NCBI GenBank assembly: GCA_903858115.1
Contig: CAIOHR010000242.1
Span: 1-64,000, forward strand
Length of the DNA: 64,000 bases
Reading direction: 5' to 3'
Source: an uncultured Pirellula sp.
Lineage (GTDB): Bacteria > Planctomycetota > Planctomycetia > Pirellulales > Pirellulaceae
The notes below the pieces were generated by a model that did not search any database, was not told the DNA's origin, and worked only from the letters and a program-made list of their open reading frames with translations. The position numbers and the translations under genes were made by a program. Below are positions 54,312 through 64,000 of this stretch, piece after piece (the stretch's first letter is position 1; each line of letters begins with the position of its first letter).

Positions 54312-56327
54312 ATGAAATACTTTCGAAACTGCAAGATCCAATCGAAGTTGCTCCTGAGTCTCGGCTTGCTTGTTGGAATCGTTCTGCTCGGATTCGGAAT
54401 CTGCCTTCGCAGTATCAGCTCGATGAACGCAGCTATGAATGACATCGCCACCAACCTGTTCCCCGCTACCTTGAATGCAGCCCAACTAAGGGCCGCTTTA
54501 TTCGACTGTCGCAGAACAACACTCATGCATATCTTGTTCTCCGATGCCGCTCGGAAGAACGACACGGACCGAAAAATTCTAGCCATTCGAAAAGAGGTCA
54601 ATGAACGAATTGGGGCTATGACAGAACGCACAACGAGTAGCGAGGAAAGAGACCTAGTGGACAAGATTAAAACCACATTAACGCTCTATGTGGCAGAGGC
54701 CGACAAGGCCCTTACGCTATCTCGACAAAACAAGAACTCAGAAGCTGGTAACTTAACACGGGGGGAACTTGCTACACTCTTCGATAAACTTCAAGAGGAG
54801 GTCCAGGCGGTGTGCGATTATAACAAGAAGGGGCTTGATACTTCTGTTGCTAACTCCTCCCAAACGTCATCGAATGCATTCTTAGTAGGGGGCATCATGA
54901 TGGTAGTGATTCTCGCGCTGAACGTGGCTATTTGCTTTGTCCTGGTGCATTTCATCAGTCGCCCATTACAAGACTTGGCAAAGCTGGCGCGGTCGGTAGC
55001 GAATGGCGATCTTCGCGAGAATATAATTCTTCAGTCTACCGATGAGGTTGGTTTGGTTGGCAAAAGCTTTCACTCCATCGTTGAAACCCTCGGCGGCGTT
55101 GTCACTGAACTGGAGACGTTAGTGAATGCAGCTCGTAGTGGGGACTTGACCAGGCGTTCGAGATCCGATTGTTTTCAAGGTGCCTATGCCAAGCTTATTG
55201 ATGGCATGAATTCTACTCTGGATGCTGTCAGGACACCAATCGATGAAGCGGTAAGTGTTCTCGGACAGGTCGCTGAAAAAGATCTGCAGGTCCGAATGAA
55301 CGGCGAGTACGTTGGCTCCTTTGAAAAGATGAAGCTATCGCTTAATTCCGCTATCGAAGGTCTCAACGAGAGCCTCTCCCAAGTGGCTATTGGTGCAGAG
55401 CAAGTCAATGCCGCTTCTGGACAAATCGCCAACGGAAGTCAATCATTGGCGCAAGGTGCATCTCAACAAGCAAGTGCACTCGCTGATATCTCATCGAGTA
55501 TGGAAGAGATGTCCGCTTCGACAAAACAAAATGCCGATAATGCATCGCTAGGGCGAACTTTGGCGGAACAATCTCAGGCCTCCGTACAAAAGGGAGCAGA
55601 AGCGATGATGCGAATGGCAGATTCAATTGCCAAGATCAAGGAGTCATCTGATGCAACAGCGAAAATCGTGAAGACCATTGATGACATTGCTTTCCAAACC
55701 AATCTCCTCGCATTGAACGCGGCAGTGGAAGCCGCTCGCGCTGGCGATGCAGGAAAGGGCTTTGCCGTAGTCGCAGAAGAAGTTCGCAATTTAGCGCAAC
55801 GGAGCGCCGAAGCTGCAAAAACAACTGCTAACCTAATCGAAGAGTCTGTCAAGAACGCAGAAGGAGGCGTGAAGATCACATCGGAAATGAGCGAATTCTT
55901 GAATCGGATTCATGATGGATCACTCAAAGTAAATGATATCATCTGCGAGATTGCTGCTGCATCCAGACAACAGTCTGCAGGAATTGCACAGGTGAACTCA
56001 GCACTAACGAACCTCGATAAGCTGACTCAAGAGACCGCAGCCAACAGTGAAGAGTCTGCCAGTGCGGGCGAGGAATTAAATGCACAGGCTAGTTCGCTTG
56101 CTAACACCGTTGGCGAATTCCGATTATCGAATTCGAGAGCCAAACCGCAGCAAGTACAATTCCAAAGCCCGTCCACACGAGATCTCGTTCAGACCGCGAA
56201 GCGTTTTTCTGCGGCCACGATCGGCCAGGAGTGCAAGGCTTCGAAGGTGGCTCAGCCCAGATCGAAGACTAGTGGAAACGGCAAAGTCCTTGTACCGCTG
56301 GATGACGACGATTTTCGAGGATTCTAA
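54312..56327 (+). CDS. Methyl-accepting chemotaxis protein 1
   Basis: 671 residues. A first membrane helix (13-33), a four-helix-bundle-type sensor (35-190), a second membrane helix (about 194-217), HAMP and a second HAMP-like part (220-340), then the helical signalling domain (about 360-610) with its hairpin tip [10 protein letters not shown] and the surrounding [21 protein letters not shown]. It ends in [10 protein letters not shown], an acidic-aromatic tail that could tether CheR or CheB. Tandem with the receptor at 56460, whose signalling domain is almost the same though its sensor differs. Confidence 0.94.
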   Translation: MKYFRNCKIQSKLLLSLGLLVGIVLLGFGICLRSISSMNAAMNDIATNLFPATLNAAQLRAALFDCRRTTLMHILFSDAARKNDTDRKILAIRKEVNERIGAMTERTTSSEERDLVDKIKTTLTLYVAEADKALTLSRQNKNSEAGNLTRGELATLFDKLQEEVQAVCDYNKKGLDTSVANSSQTSSNAFLVGGIMMVVILALNVAICFVLVHFISRPLQDLAKLARSVANGDLRENIILQSTDEVGLVGKSFHSIVETLGGVVTELETLVNAARSGDLTRRSRSDCFQGAYAKLIDGMNSTLDAVRTPIDEAVSVLGQVAEKDLQVRMNGEYVGSFEKMKLSLNSAIEGLNESLSQVAIGAEQVNAASGQIANGSQSLAQGASQQASALADISSSMEEMSASTKQNADNASLGRTLAEQSQASVQKGAEAMMRMADSIAKIKESSDATAKIVKTIDDIAFQTNLLALNAAVEAARAGDAGKGFAVVAEEVRNLAQRSAEAAKTTANLIEESVKNAEGGVKITSEMSEFLNRIHDGSLKVNDIICEIAAASRQQSAGIAQVNSALTNLDKLTQETAANSEESASAGEELNAQASSLANTVGEFRLSNSRAKPQQVQFQSPSTRDLVQTAKRFSAATIGQECKASKVAQPRSKTSGNGKVLVPLDDDDFRGF

Positions 56328-56459
56328 CTCATCGTTGCTGCTTCATGGCAGGATCTGCCAGTTGTCGTATCAATTGGTTCCGTCCACACCAAGCCGGGCG
56401 CTAACGCGTACCGGCTAACTTCCCCAATACCTTAACACCCTTCGTCCCTATTAATTTAC

Positions 56460-58412
56460 ATGAAAACTGCAATTAGTCGAGGCAGCCCAATGACACGCTT
56501 TGCAAGATACTTAGACAATCGCACGTTTGTTACTAAGCAATTGATACTATCCTCCTCTGTAGCGACCTTGATCGTCGTAACCTTGGTGGCGACTAGCCAA
56601 ATTCAGAAAGCCCATTTAGTCGGTGGCTCGGACTATGACGAAGTCATATCCAGTTGTGACTTGATCGCTGATATCTTGCCACCGCCTGCTTTCATTATTG
56701 AGTCTTTCCTGACCGTTCATGAGCTAGCCGACGAAGAGGATCTGGAGATGAGAAAGGTCCTAATCACTAAGCTGGAGCGTCTACGTGTCGACTACATGTC
56801 ACGTTTAAGTCATTGGCGAGCAGTCTTAAAACCGGGCGTTCTCAAAGACGCGTTCGAAAAGAGTACCGTTTCGGCTGAAGCGTTCTACCGCATCACGGAC
56901 GATTCCTTTCTGCCGTTGGTGCGTGAAGGAAAGTTGGAAGACGCTCAAAGCATTGCTGTTGGTGAGCTGTCTCGAGTGTTTGCTGACCATCGCACTTTAA
57001 TCGATCAAACTGTACCTCATGCGTTATCAGAAAAAAAACGAACGGAAGTTACTGCCATCCAGTCTGCACAACGAGTCAACTTCTGTAGCCTCCTTGTTGG
57101 CATATTGATTGCAATTAAGCTCATGATGGTGTCATGGATATTCGGTCTAGCAATTCGGCGTCGACTAAGTCGCCTGACCGAATCAGCCGCGGCTGTCGCG
57201 CGAGGTGATCTGGATGTTACGTTTGAAGTAAATTCTGAAGACGAAATAGGACGTGTCTCACGCTCGTTTGGCGCAATCATCGACTCGCTGCGTCGAGTAA
57301 CGGGGGAACTCGGTTCTGCCATCCAATCCGCGAAAGATGGTGAGTTCGATGTCACATTGAACAATCAATCGCTTCATGGCGTCTATGGCGATCTAGTTTC
57401 TGGAATGCAGCAGACCTTTGATTCCGCAGCGAAACCCATCACGGAAGCTGTAGAAGTCTTGGGGAAGATCGCTCAGCGCGACCTGTGCGCAAGCATGAGG
57501 GGTGCCTATTCAGGTTCGTTCAATAGCATGAAACAATCGATGAACGAAGTTGTCGATGCTCTGAACGAGTGTTTATCCCAAGTGTCTCTCGGAGCGGACC
57601 AGGTCAGCTCCGCATCAGGTGAAATTGCCAATGGCAGCCAATCCCTAGCACACGGTGCTTCACAACAAGCCAGTGCGCTTGCGGATATATCCGCTAGCCT
57701 GGAAGAGATGTCTGCGTCAACGAAGCGAAATGCCGACAACGCATCGATCGGTCGAACTCTTGCACTGCAATCTCAGAAATCTGCAAAGAAGGGTGCCGAT
57801 GCCATGGTGCGTATGGCTACTTCGATCGCAAAAATCAAAGAGTCTGCCGACGCGACTGCAAAGATTGTAAAGACAATCGATGACATCGCGTTTCAAACAA
57901 ATCTGCTTGCTCTGAATGCTGCGGTGGAGGCAGCTCGCGCGGGAGATGCAGGTAAAGGATTTGCGGTCGTCGCTGAAGAAGTCCGAAACCTAGCCCAACG
58001 TAGTGCTGACGCGGCCAAGACGACTGCGAATCTCATCGGAGAATCGGTGAGAAACTCCGAGGGAGGTGTACGAATCACCAATGAAATGAGTGAAATATTC
58101 ACTGAGATCAACGACGGTTCGAGCCTAGTTAGCGACCTTATTCGTGAGATTGCAACAGCATCGAGTGAACAATCGTCAGGAATTGAGCAGGTGAACGCCG
58201 CCTTGATCAATCTCGATAAGCTAACGCAAGAGACGGCTGCGAACAGCGAAGAGTCCGCTAGCGCCAGCGAAGAGCTCAATGCTCAAGCCAGCTCGCTTGC
58301 ATGTGCGGTCGCAGAATTCAATCTCCGCCGTGATCGAAAATCAAATTCCTCGCATGACAGCAGTCGCGGGAATCGCGGTCCCGCGTCACGTCAGCAGATG
58401 GTAACTGTATGA
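56460..58412 (+). CDS. Methyl-accepting chemotaxis protein 2
   Basis: 650 residues. Membrane helices at about 27-47 and 205-230 flank a helical sensor with [18 protein letters not shown], a pattern seen in other receptors of the helical-sensor type. Then HAMP (about 230-285), and the signalling domain (345-610) with the [10 protein letters not shown] tip. It lacks the acidic-aromatic tail of receptor 1. A second ATG at 56490 is possible. Its stop overlaps the cheR start by 4 bases (ATGA). Confidence 0.94.
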   Translation: MKTAISRGSPMTRFARYLDNRTFVTKQLILSSSVATLIVVTLVATSQIQKAHLVGGSDYDEVISSCDLIADILPPPAFIIESFLTVHELADEEDLEMRKVLITKLERLRVDYMSRLSHWRAVLKPGVLKDAFEKSTVSAEAFYRITDDSFLPLVREGKLEDAQSIAVGELSRVFADHRTLIDQTVPHALSEKKRTEVTAIQSAQRVNFCSLLVGILIAIKLMMVSWIFGLAIRRRLSRLTESAAAVARGDLDVTFEVNSEDEIGRVSRSFGAIIDSLRRVTGELGSAIQSAKDGEFDVTLNNQSLHGVYGDLVSGMQQTFDSAAKPITEAVEVLGKIAQRDLCASMRGAYSGSFNSMKQSMNEVVDALNECLSQVSLGADQVSSASGEIANGSQSLAHGASQQASALADISASLEEMSASTKRNADNASIGRTLALQSQKSAKKGADAMVRMATSIAKIKESADATAKIVKTIDDIAFQTNLLALNAAVEAARAGDAGKGFAVVAEEVRNLAQRSADAAKTTANLIGESVRNSEGGVRITNEMSEIFTEINDGSSLVSDLIREIATASSEQSSGIEQVNAALINLDKLTQETAANSEESASASEELNAQASSLACAVAEFNLRRDRKSNSSHDSSRGNRGPASRQQMVTV

Positions 58413-59224
58413 ACGCAAGCACATTCACAAAATTTCGTGACCTCATCCACGCACACAGCGGTATCGACCTAGCTCCAGGCAAAGAAGCGCTAGTCAGTAG
58501 TCGACTAGCCAAACGAATTCGCGATCTTGGTTTGAGTAATGAGATGGAATACTTCGATTACTTATCCGCCGACCAGTCACTAAATGAACTCACGCGTCTA
58601 ATCGATTTAATGAGTACAAATGTTACACATTTTCTGCGTGAATTTGAACATTTTGAAATGTTGAGTGAGATGTTGCATGAACTGTGGAAGAACGGTCCAG
58701 CGCCAGTCAAGTTTTGGTCTGCGGCTTGCTCCTCCGGTCAGGAGCCATACACCTTGGCTATGATCGTTCATGAAGCAGCCCGGGCGATGGCGATCGATCC
58801 TCGCATCGTTAAAATTTTAGCAACCGATATCTCGACACAGATCCTCCGACAAGCAGAGGAAGGGTTCTACAACACGCGGGAGCTCGAGCATGTTCCACCC
58901 GAATGGCAAAAACGGTACTTTCAGAAGTCCCCCTCGGGAACGGGCTATCAGATTTCTGATTCCATTCGATCGTTGGTTACGTTTCGTCGCATCAATCTTT
59001 CCCATTCGCCTTTCCCGATGCAGGGCCCGTTTGATGCTATCCTATGCCGCAACGTAATGATCTACTTCGATAAAGAAGTGCGTACAAAAATTGTCGGAGA
59101 GGCCTATAGGCTGTTGCGTCCCGGTGGATATCTTCTGATCGGGCATTCCGAGAACCTTTCGGGCATTGACACACCGTTTCGAAGTGTGCGTGCCACGGTG
59201 TATCGAAAAGCAGGTGCTGCATGA
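58409..59224 (+). CDS. cheR: Chemoreceptor methyltransferase CheR
   Basis: A 271-residue SAM-dependent enzyme that methylates receptor glutamates. The N-terminal helical domain has the conserved NVTHFLRE (usually NxTxFFRE) near 71-78; the SAM site [16 protein letters not shown] is at about 103-118; DLSTQ-type ATDIST and the [13 protein letters not shown] motif follow. ATGA overlaps with the receptor upstream and with cheD downstream point to coupled translation. Confidence 0.96.
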   Translation: MNASTFTKFRDLIHAHSGIDLAPGKEALVSSRLAKRIRDLGLSNEMEYFDYLSADQSLNELTRLIDLMSTNVTHFLREFEHFEMLSEMLHELWKNGPAPVKFWSAACSSGQEPYTLAMIVHEAARAMAIDPRIVKILATDISTQILRQAEEGFYNTRELEHVPPEWQKRYFQKSPSGTGYQISDSIRSLVTFRRINLSHSPFPMQGPFDAILCRNVMIYFDKEVRTKIVGEAYRLLRPGGYLLIGHSENLSGIDTPFRSVRATVYRKAGAA

Positions 59225-59724
59225 CACTTATTTCTGTCGGGATAGGTGAGTACGCCATCAGTCAGGATCCGGGTGACTGTTTGATCACCTATGCGTTGGG
59301 ACCATGTTTAGGCGTCGTCGCATACGATGCTACTCGATGCATCGGCGGGCTAGTGCATTGCCAATTACCGCTCAGCCTCGACGATCCCGTGCAAGCCAAA
59401 ATTCGCCCTGCTCGCTACGTGGATTCTGGTGTTAGTCTATTGCTGGCTCAGATGCAAAAGTGTGGAGCATCGTTGGATTGCATCGCTATCTGTGTAGCCG
59501 GGGGAGCACAGGTAGCTTCTGGCGAAGGGCTCTATAAGATAGCCCATCGTAACCATACGGTATTTCGAAAATTGATGTGGAAGAACAGCTTGGTCGTCGG
59601 TGCTGAAGATGTTGGCGGCGACAGACCTCGAACGATGTCGATCGAAGTTGGGACTGGAAATGTACATCTTGTCAAAGATCGAATCAAAGAACTGTTCTTT
59701 CAAGCTTCGTTATGCGGATCATAA
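59221..59724 (+). CDS. cheD: Chemoreceptor glutamine deamidase CheD
   Basis: A 167-residue enzyme that deamidates receptor glutamines and, in Bacillus-type systems, binds CheC/CheX. Catalytic Cys29 (LGPCLGV) and His46 (GGLVHCQLP) are in place, at the spacing of the family. Starts by ATGA overlap with cheR. Its co-occurrence with a CheX-like phosphatase in the same operon fits a CheD-CheX feedback loop. Confidence 0.93.
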   Translation: MTLISVGIGEYAISQDPGDCLITYALGPCLGVVAYDATRCIGGLVHCQLPLSLDDPVQAKIRPARYVDSGVSLLLAQMQKCGASLDCIAICVAGGAQVASGEGLYKIAHRNHTVFRKLMWKNSLVVGAEDVGGDRPRTMSIEVGTGNVHLVKDRIKELFFQASLCGS

Positions 59725-59787
59725 CGAAGCAAACGAAAAAAATGGAATCTAAGCTAACTGTATCACTAGAATAAGAGGATCACTGCA

Positions 59788-60192
59788 ATGATCGAGTTGG
59801 GTCGAATTCTAATCGTAGATGATTCAGCCATGATGCGAACCGTTGTTCGTAAATCGCTGGATATGGCTAAAGTAAAGGCCAGAGAAGTTGTCGAAGCCAA
59901 GAATGGACTCGAAGCGTGGAAGCAATTGGAACTGAGACCTTTCGACATCATGTTTTGCGATCTGAATATGCCTGAGCTGACAGGCGATGAATTGATTCAA
60001 AGATTGATGAAGGATGGAAAGGTCCTGATACCGCCGATTGTTATCGTTTCCTCGGAAGCAAGTATGGAACGTGTGGATTGCTTGAAATGCGATCATATTG
60101 TCGGCGTACTGCGAAAGCCATTCAGCCCTGAGAAGATTGTGGCTCTGTTCTCAGAAGCTGCGAAGCTCGTTCGAAAAGAAATGGTACTATAA
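59788..60192 (+). CDS. cheY: CheY-type response regulator
   Basis: A 134-residue single-domain receiver. Acidic pair VDDS, phospho-acceptor Asp58 (IMFCDLNMPELTG), the Ser in IVSSEA and the Lys in VLRKPFSPE are intact. Ends TAA shared with the next start (TAATG). It is the expected phosphate acceptor from CheA and, by its neighbour, the CheX substrate. Confidence 0.93.
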   Translation: MIELGRILIVDDSAMMRTVVRKSLDMAKVKAREVVEAKNGLEAWKQLELRPFDIMFCDLNMPELTGDELIQRLMKDGKVLIPPIVIVSSEASMERVDCLKCDHIVGVLRKPFSPEKIVALFSEAAKLVRKEMVL

Positions 60193-60632
60193 TGACCACT
60201 CATCGCGATTTGATTACAGAAGTCGCCAAGTCAGTACTGGAGTCGATGGTCTTTGCGTTGAGCGAAGAATTAGTAACCCTTCCCTCGCAACAGCTAGAGG
60301 AGTACTTGCTAGCGGAGATTACATACTCGGGAAGTCGTAACGGTCAGTTGTTCATCATGGCTCCAAAGCCGCTTTGTTGCGAATGGGCAGAAATGATGAC
60401 CGGCGATGATTCCGCTGAGGTTGTGTTCGATTTGCTGGGTGAAGTGACCAATGTCATCTGGGGTAACTGGTGGACACGTTCTTTCTCAATCGACGAGAAA
60501 ATCAAATTGAATCCACCCAAGGTTTTCATGGCTGATGCCCATGATTGGGAGAGAATTACTCGAGAGTCGTCTACCGTCGTTCTTACGGTTGAAGACAGTC
60601 CGTTCTACTTGTACTTTAACATATTGGACTGA
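60192..60632 (+). CDS. CheX/CheC-like phosphatase
   Basis: A 146-residue protein of the CheC/CheX/FliY fold. The catalytic pair appears once, as ExxN in LLGEVTNVIWGNWW (Glu84, Asn87), the form of CheX. CheX dephosphorylates CheY~P and ends the signal. It starts one base inside the cheY stop. No CheZ is present, so this is the only dephosphorylating function seen. Confidence 0.88.
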   Translation: MTTHRDLITEVAKSVLESMVFALSEELVTLPSQQLEEYLLAEITYSGSRNGQLFIMAPKPLCCEWAEMMTGDDSAEVVFDLLGEVTNVIWGNWWTRSFSIDEKIKLNPPKVFMADAHDWERITRESSTVVLTVEDSPFYLYFNILD

Positions 60633-60636
60633 TGTT

Positions 60637-61692
60637 ATGATTCGCGTTTTGATCGTAGACGATTCCGCCGTTGTCCGCCAAGCATTCAAACGTGCATTGG
60701 ATGCCGATCCAGGTATCGAAGTCATCGGGACCGCGCCAGATCCCTACGTGGCGCGTGATATGATTGCTGCGGACACGCCAGACGTTATCACGCTCGATAT
60801 AGAAATGCCCCGTATGGATGGCATTACATTTCTGCGGAAGTTGATGAGTTTTTATCCCATCCCAACGATCGTTATCAGCTCTCTTTCCCAAGATGGTACG
60901 AAGATGGGTGTTGAGGCGCTTCAGGCGGGGGCGGTTCAAGTCCTTGCAAAACCCCAGAATGCCTATTCCGTGGGTGATATCGAGAAGAACTTGGTCATCG
61001 CCGTGAAAAGCGCTGCGATGACCAAGGTGAAGAAGCTAGAGATCGAGTTACAAGACAATCGAACCTCCTACTCTTTGTCATGCACTACCAATCAAATTCT
61101 GGCAATCGGTGCATCCACGGGTGGTACTCGCGCGATCGAGGAAATTCTTCGAAAGATGCCTGCGAATTGCCCTGGTACCGTTATCGTCCAGCATATTCCA
61201 GAACACTTCTCGAGATCGTTTGCGCAGAGGCTCGACGAAATCTGCCAAATGCAGGTTCTTGAAGCTGTCGATGGAGAGAGTGTCACTCCCGGCAAGGTGT
61301 TGATTGCCCCAGGTCATGCTCACATGCTTCTACGTCGGAGCGGAGCTCGCTATTTTGTTGAGGTCAAGTCTGGCCCGCCAGTCTCTGGGCACAGCCCTTC
61401 CGTTGACGTACTATTTCGTTCCGTCGCCAGAACTGCTGGTCAGAACGCTATAGGCGTCTTATTGACTGGAATGGGTAGCGACGGTGCGCGAGGTCTACTA
61501 GAGATGAAACAGGCTGATGCTTTGACGCTCACTCAAGACGAGAAATCATGCGTTGTTTACGGGATGCCGATGCAGGCAGTAAAGCTAGGCGCTTCGTGCA
61601 AAGAAGTTCCACTTGGCGACATGGCTACTGCCATCATCGAGGGGTTGGCGGATCGCACCGGCGTGCCAAGAGATAACGCAACCTGCTGCTGA
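60637..61692 (+). CDS. cheB: Chemoreceptor methylesterase CheB
   Basis: A 351-residue enzyme: receiver (1-120) with Asp54 (VITLDIEMPRMDG), then the esterase with the catalytic triad Ser (GASTGG), His (VQHIPEHF) and Asp (GMGSDGARG). It removes receptor methyl groups and is activated by CheA. The start at MIRVLIVDDS is chosen over the upstream in-frame Met, because the latter lies inside cheX. The C-terminus ends in two Cys residues. Confidence 0.96.
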   Translation: MIRVLIVDDSAVVRQAFKRALDADPGIEVIGTAPDPYVARDMIAADTPDVITLDIEMPRMDGITFLRKLMSFYPIPTIVISSLSQDGTKMGVEALQAGAVQVLAKPQNAYSVGDIEKNLVIAVKSAAMTKVKKLEIELQDNRTSYSLSCTTNQILAIGASTGGTRAIEEILRKMPANCPGTVIVQHIPEHFSRSFAQRLDEICQMQVLEAVDGESVTPGKVLIAPGHAHMLLRRSGARYFVEVKSGPPVSGHSPSVDVLFRSVARTAGQNAIGVLLTGMGSDGARGLLEMKQADALTLTQDEKSCVVYGMPMQAVKLGASCKEVPLGDMATAIIEGLADRTGVPRDNATCC

Positions 61693-61768
61693 GACTTCCA
61701 CCTTTCATCCCATTTTCTGACTCGGAAGCGAGTTCACTACCCATAGCAAACAGAGATAATAGGTAGAT

Positions 61769-62278
61769 ATGAGTAACCACCAAGATCGAAAAATTCTCCA
61801 TGTCGATGATGACCCTGCCATTCTTCGGATCGCCTCCAATGTCCTCTCTAAGCGAGGCTACTCTGTGGTTTCGATTAGCGACCCCACTTTGGCAATCTAT
61901 TCATTGACTCAGACCGGTACGCGACTTGTGATTCTAGACATCGATATGCCAGTAAAGAGCGGCTTGTCTCTTCTCGAAGAGATTAAATCGATCGATGGTA
62001 GCATACAAGTTATCATGCTAACAGGGATGGTTTCGATGGCGACGATCTTCCGCGTAACACAACTTGGCGCTGAAGAGTGTCTATTCAAACCGATCTCTGA
62101 CCTCAATGAACTCGGCGATGCGGCGGATCGAGCTTACGAGAAAATGTTGCGATGGTGGCGGACCCTTCGGGAATGGAAACTGCGCAACGGAATGGCCTCC
62201 GGCGTCTCGCAATTTCTCGCGGCAAATTCTTACTTTCCACTCAGCGAATCCAGTACACAGAGCTTAGTTGATCCTTGA
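61769..62278 (+). CDS. Response regulator, paralogue of 46846 regulator
   Basis: A 169-residue receiver with VDDDPA, phospho-acceptor Asp57 (LVILDIDMPVKSG), Thr in MLTGMV and Lys in LFKPISDL, followed by a helix with RWWRTLREWK and a short tail. It matches the regulator at 46846 across the domain and the RWW-containing helix, so the two arose by duplication and now bracket the hybrid kinase and chemosensory genes. No output domain is visible. Confidence 0.9.
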   Translation: MSNHQDRKILHVDDDPAILRIASNVLSKRGYSVVSISDPTLAIYSLTQTGTRLVILDIDMPVKSGLSLLEEIKSIDGSIQVIMLTGMVSMATIFRVTQLGAEECLFKPISDLNELGDAADRAYEKMLRWWRTLREWKLRNGMASGVSQFLAANSYFPLSESSTQSLVDP

Positions 62279-62539
62279 TGATAACCGCTTGCTTCAGACG
62301 AGCGACCGACGAATTCAATTCTTCGTTCTCAACAACCCATTTGATTGAAGAATCCTAGAGGCGGTTTCGATCGAACGGAAGGGAAGATGTGCCTTTGCCC
62401 CCAATCAACCACGCTTTGTACGAGAGATGCACCGCAATGACGACAGTGAGTTCGCCGTTTGGCAACGGATGGCGTTGATGATGTATTTGTGGTCAAATGC
62501 ATCGAGTGGTGTGAGGCGATCGTTGTGCGAGAGTAATCA

Positions 62540-63871
62540 TCAGTGAGGTTTGCTAGGGTCGGGAAAGTTGAACTTTCGATAGACAGCTTGAGAGGGTGGT
62601 CCTACCAAGAACTTTTCGACGCCATGTTCTAAAGCCTGTTTGTAGACGGCCAACGCTCCGTCGATGGCATCCAACGTTCGATCAACATCTTCGTCGCTAT
62701 GGGTATAGCTAACGACCAGGGATGTCATCAGTATTCCGCGTCGAATCGTCTCCTGAAGTAGGAGGGTGCGCATCGACTGACATCGTTCCAAATTTTGGTT
62801 CAACGTTTTCACAACCATACAACAAGGCTTGCCTTCAATCTCGACATAATCGCTCAATCCATGCTTGGCAATAATCTGGGTTCCCTCATCCTTGAGTCGG
62901 GCTCCGATTCGATAGAGTGTTTCGATCACTGGTTCGTTCTTGTAGGTATTGATGGTTGCTATCGCTGCGGCCAGAGCATGTGTCTCGCCACCATGCGTGG
63001 TGGAGAGCACAAAGACCCGTTCCGATCGATGTTGAATGCCACCTAATTCCATATACTCTCTTTTCCCTGCAAGTGCTGAGACGGAAAAGCCATTTGCGAG
63101 AGCTTTGCCCCAGCAAGACAAGTCCGGGTCGACGCCATAGTAAGCCTGCCCCCCGCCGTTGTGCCATCGAAATCCCGTGATCATTTCGTCCATAATAAAC
63201 AGTGCTCCGTTTGCATGGCACAAGTCGAGAACTGCTTGAAGGAAACCCGGTGTGGGATCCACGTACTTCGCTGCTTCCATGATGACGCAAGCGATTTTGT
63301 TCGGATACATAGCAAAAAGTGTTTGAAGGCTCGCGATATCATCGTAGTGAAATCCCAACGAAAGCGACTTTTCAGAATCGGGAATACCTGCGTCGATAGC
63401 CGTCGTACCAATAAACCAATCGTTGGTCGCAAAAAAAGGTTGATCGCGACAATAAGCTATGTGGTCTCGGCCGGTAAAAGCTCGCGCAATCTTCAATGCT
63501 GCTGTGGTCGCGTCTGATCCATCTTTACAAAACTTGACCATATCCGCATTTGGCACCAAGCTTAATAGTGCATCTGCAGCTTCGACTTCAATCAATGATG
63601 GACGAGAAAAGTTTGTCCCGCGTAAAAGCTCTCGTTGAGCGGCTTGCACGACCGCTGGGAACGCGTGCCCAAGTCCAACGCTACGATTTCCCTGCCCAAA
63701 CTCGATGAACTCATTGCCATCAATGTCCCACACTCGACCGCCGAGGCCATGGCTGATAAAGCCAGGGGAAAGCAGCGGATACTGGTCGTCCCCTTTGGCA
63801 TAGGAGTGGCAACCGCCGGGAATCAATTCGTGAGCTCTGGCTCTTTGTTTTTTGGAATGTTGAAAGTCCAT
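62540..63871 (-). CDS. Class III aminotransferase (glutamate-1-semialdehyde aminomutase type)
   Basis: A 443-residue PLP enzyme. The PLP lysine Lys256 (CWGKALANGFS), the cofactor-binding Asp228 (FIMDEMITGFR) and the KDGSDATTAALKIAR phosphate-binding region are present. The closest style is glutamate-1-semialdehyde 2,1-aminomutase, but planctomycetes use relatives in sugar or glycan biosynthesis; the usual hemL neighbours are absent. Isolated at the right edge of the window, so its pathway cannot be told. Confidence 0.85.
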   Translation of the reverse strand: MDFQHSKKQRARAHELIPGGCHSYAKGDDQYPLLSPGFISHGLGGRVWDIDGNEFIEFGQGNRSVGLGHAFPAVVQAAQRELLRGTNFSRPSLIEVEAADALLSLVPNADMVKFCKDGSDATTAALKIARAFTGRDHIAYCRDQPFFATNDWFIGTTAIDAGIPDSEKSLSLGFHYDDIASLQTLFAMYPNKIACVIMEAAKYVDPTPGFLQAVLDLCHANGALFIMDEMITGFRWHNGGGQAYYGVDPDLSCWGKALANGFSVSALAGKREYMELGGIQHRSERVFVLSTTHGGETHALAAAIATINTYKNEPVIETLYRIGARLKDEGTQIIAKHGLSDYVEIEGKPCCMVVKTLNQNLERCQSMRTLLLQETIRRGILMTSLVVSYTHSDEDVDRTLDAIDGALAVYKQALEHGVEKFLVGPPSQAVYRKFNFPDPSKPH

Positions 63872-64000
63872 ATTCCTCGCTCACCGGCTTGATGATTTAG
63901 TCGTCGCTTGCGTTAGCATCGTTTAACACGTTGCCGTAGGCGAAGATCTGCGGATCCTCCCGCGCCACCGGCTACAGGTGAACGAGGTTAAACGTTTAAA

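Overview
The window reads as chromosome of a planctomycete, most likely in the Pirellulaceae/Rhodopirellula neighbourhood. I infer this from gene families typical of that phylum: a paired DUF1552 and DUF1592 cytochrome-type cassette, a formylglycine sulfatase, a DUF1580 excisionase-like protein, a WXG100-like pair, and many secreted proteins without clear relatives. Gene starts are ATG, GTG and TTG, and gene order mixes strands, with short operons.

Left part (1-22.7 kb): two small unknown genes, then a minus-strand operon for oxidative sugar-acid breakdown (FAH-fold 2-keto-3-deoxy-acid dehydratase and 2-oxoglutarate semialdehyde dehydrogenase) ending in truA. Next come a WXG100-like pair downstream of an aldose 1-epimerase, a TauE/SafE exporter, a palindromic repeat, an aldo/keto reductase and a NarL-type regulator. 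A Lol/FtsX-type ABC transporter (permease, ATPase) is coupled to a phosphotransferase-like gene. It is followed by a secreted lipoprotein, a nitrilase-family amidohydrolase, a two-domain polysaccharide deacetylase, a zincin-like protein and an acyl-AMP ligase.

Mobile element (22.7-31.3 kb): a tRNA-His gene is followed by a tyrosine integrase. A perfect 49-bp copy of the tRNA 3' half recurs at 31253-31301 and bounds an 8.5-kb element. It carries integrase, DUF1580 protein, a replication initiator with iteron-like repeats inside the gene, a DnaB-type helicase, a chain of tiny overlapping ORFs including a zinc ribbon, coiled-coil and winged-helix-like unknowns, a small-terminase-like protein and a frameshifted phage-like gene. 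There are no capsid, tail, large-terminase or conjugation genes. This is the outline of a phage satellite (PICI-like island) and is the most interesting item in the window.

Right part (31.3-64 kb): a sulfatase, a Ca2+/H+ antiporter, a PAS-rich hybrid kinase with a histidine-rich membrane sensor, the DUF1552/DUF1592 pair and a coiled-coil secreted protein. A dense signalling block follows (43.9-62.3 kb): a pseudo-receiver LuxR regulator, a REC-PAS-kinase, a response regulator, a large hybrid kinase, and a chemosensory operon in the order cheA, cheW, two chemoreceptors, cheR, cheD, cheY, cheX, cheB, then a second response regulator paralogous to the first. No flagellar or pilus genes lie in the window, so the output of this pathway is not visible. 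The window ends with a class III aminotransferase of the glutamate-1-semialdehyde aminomutase type.
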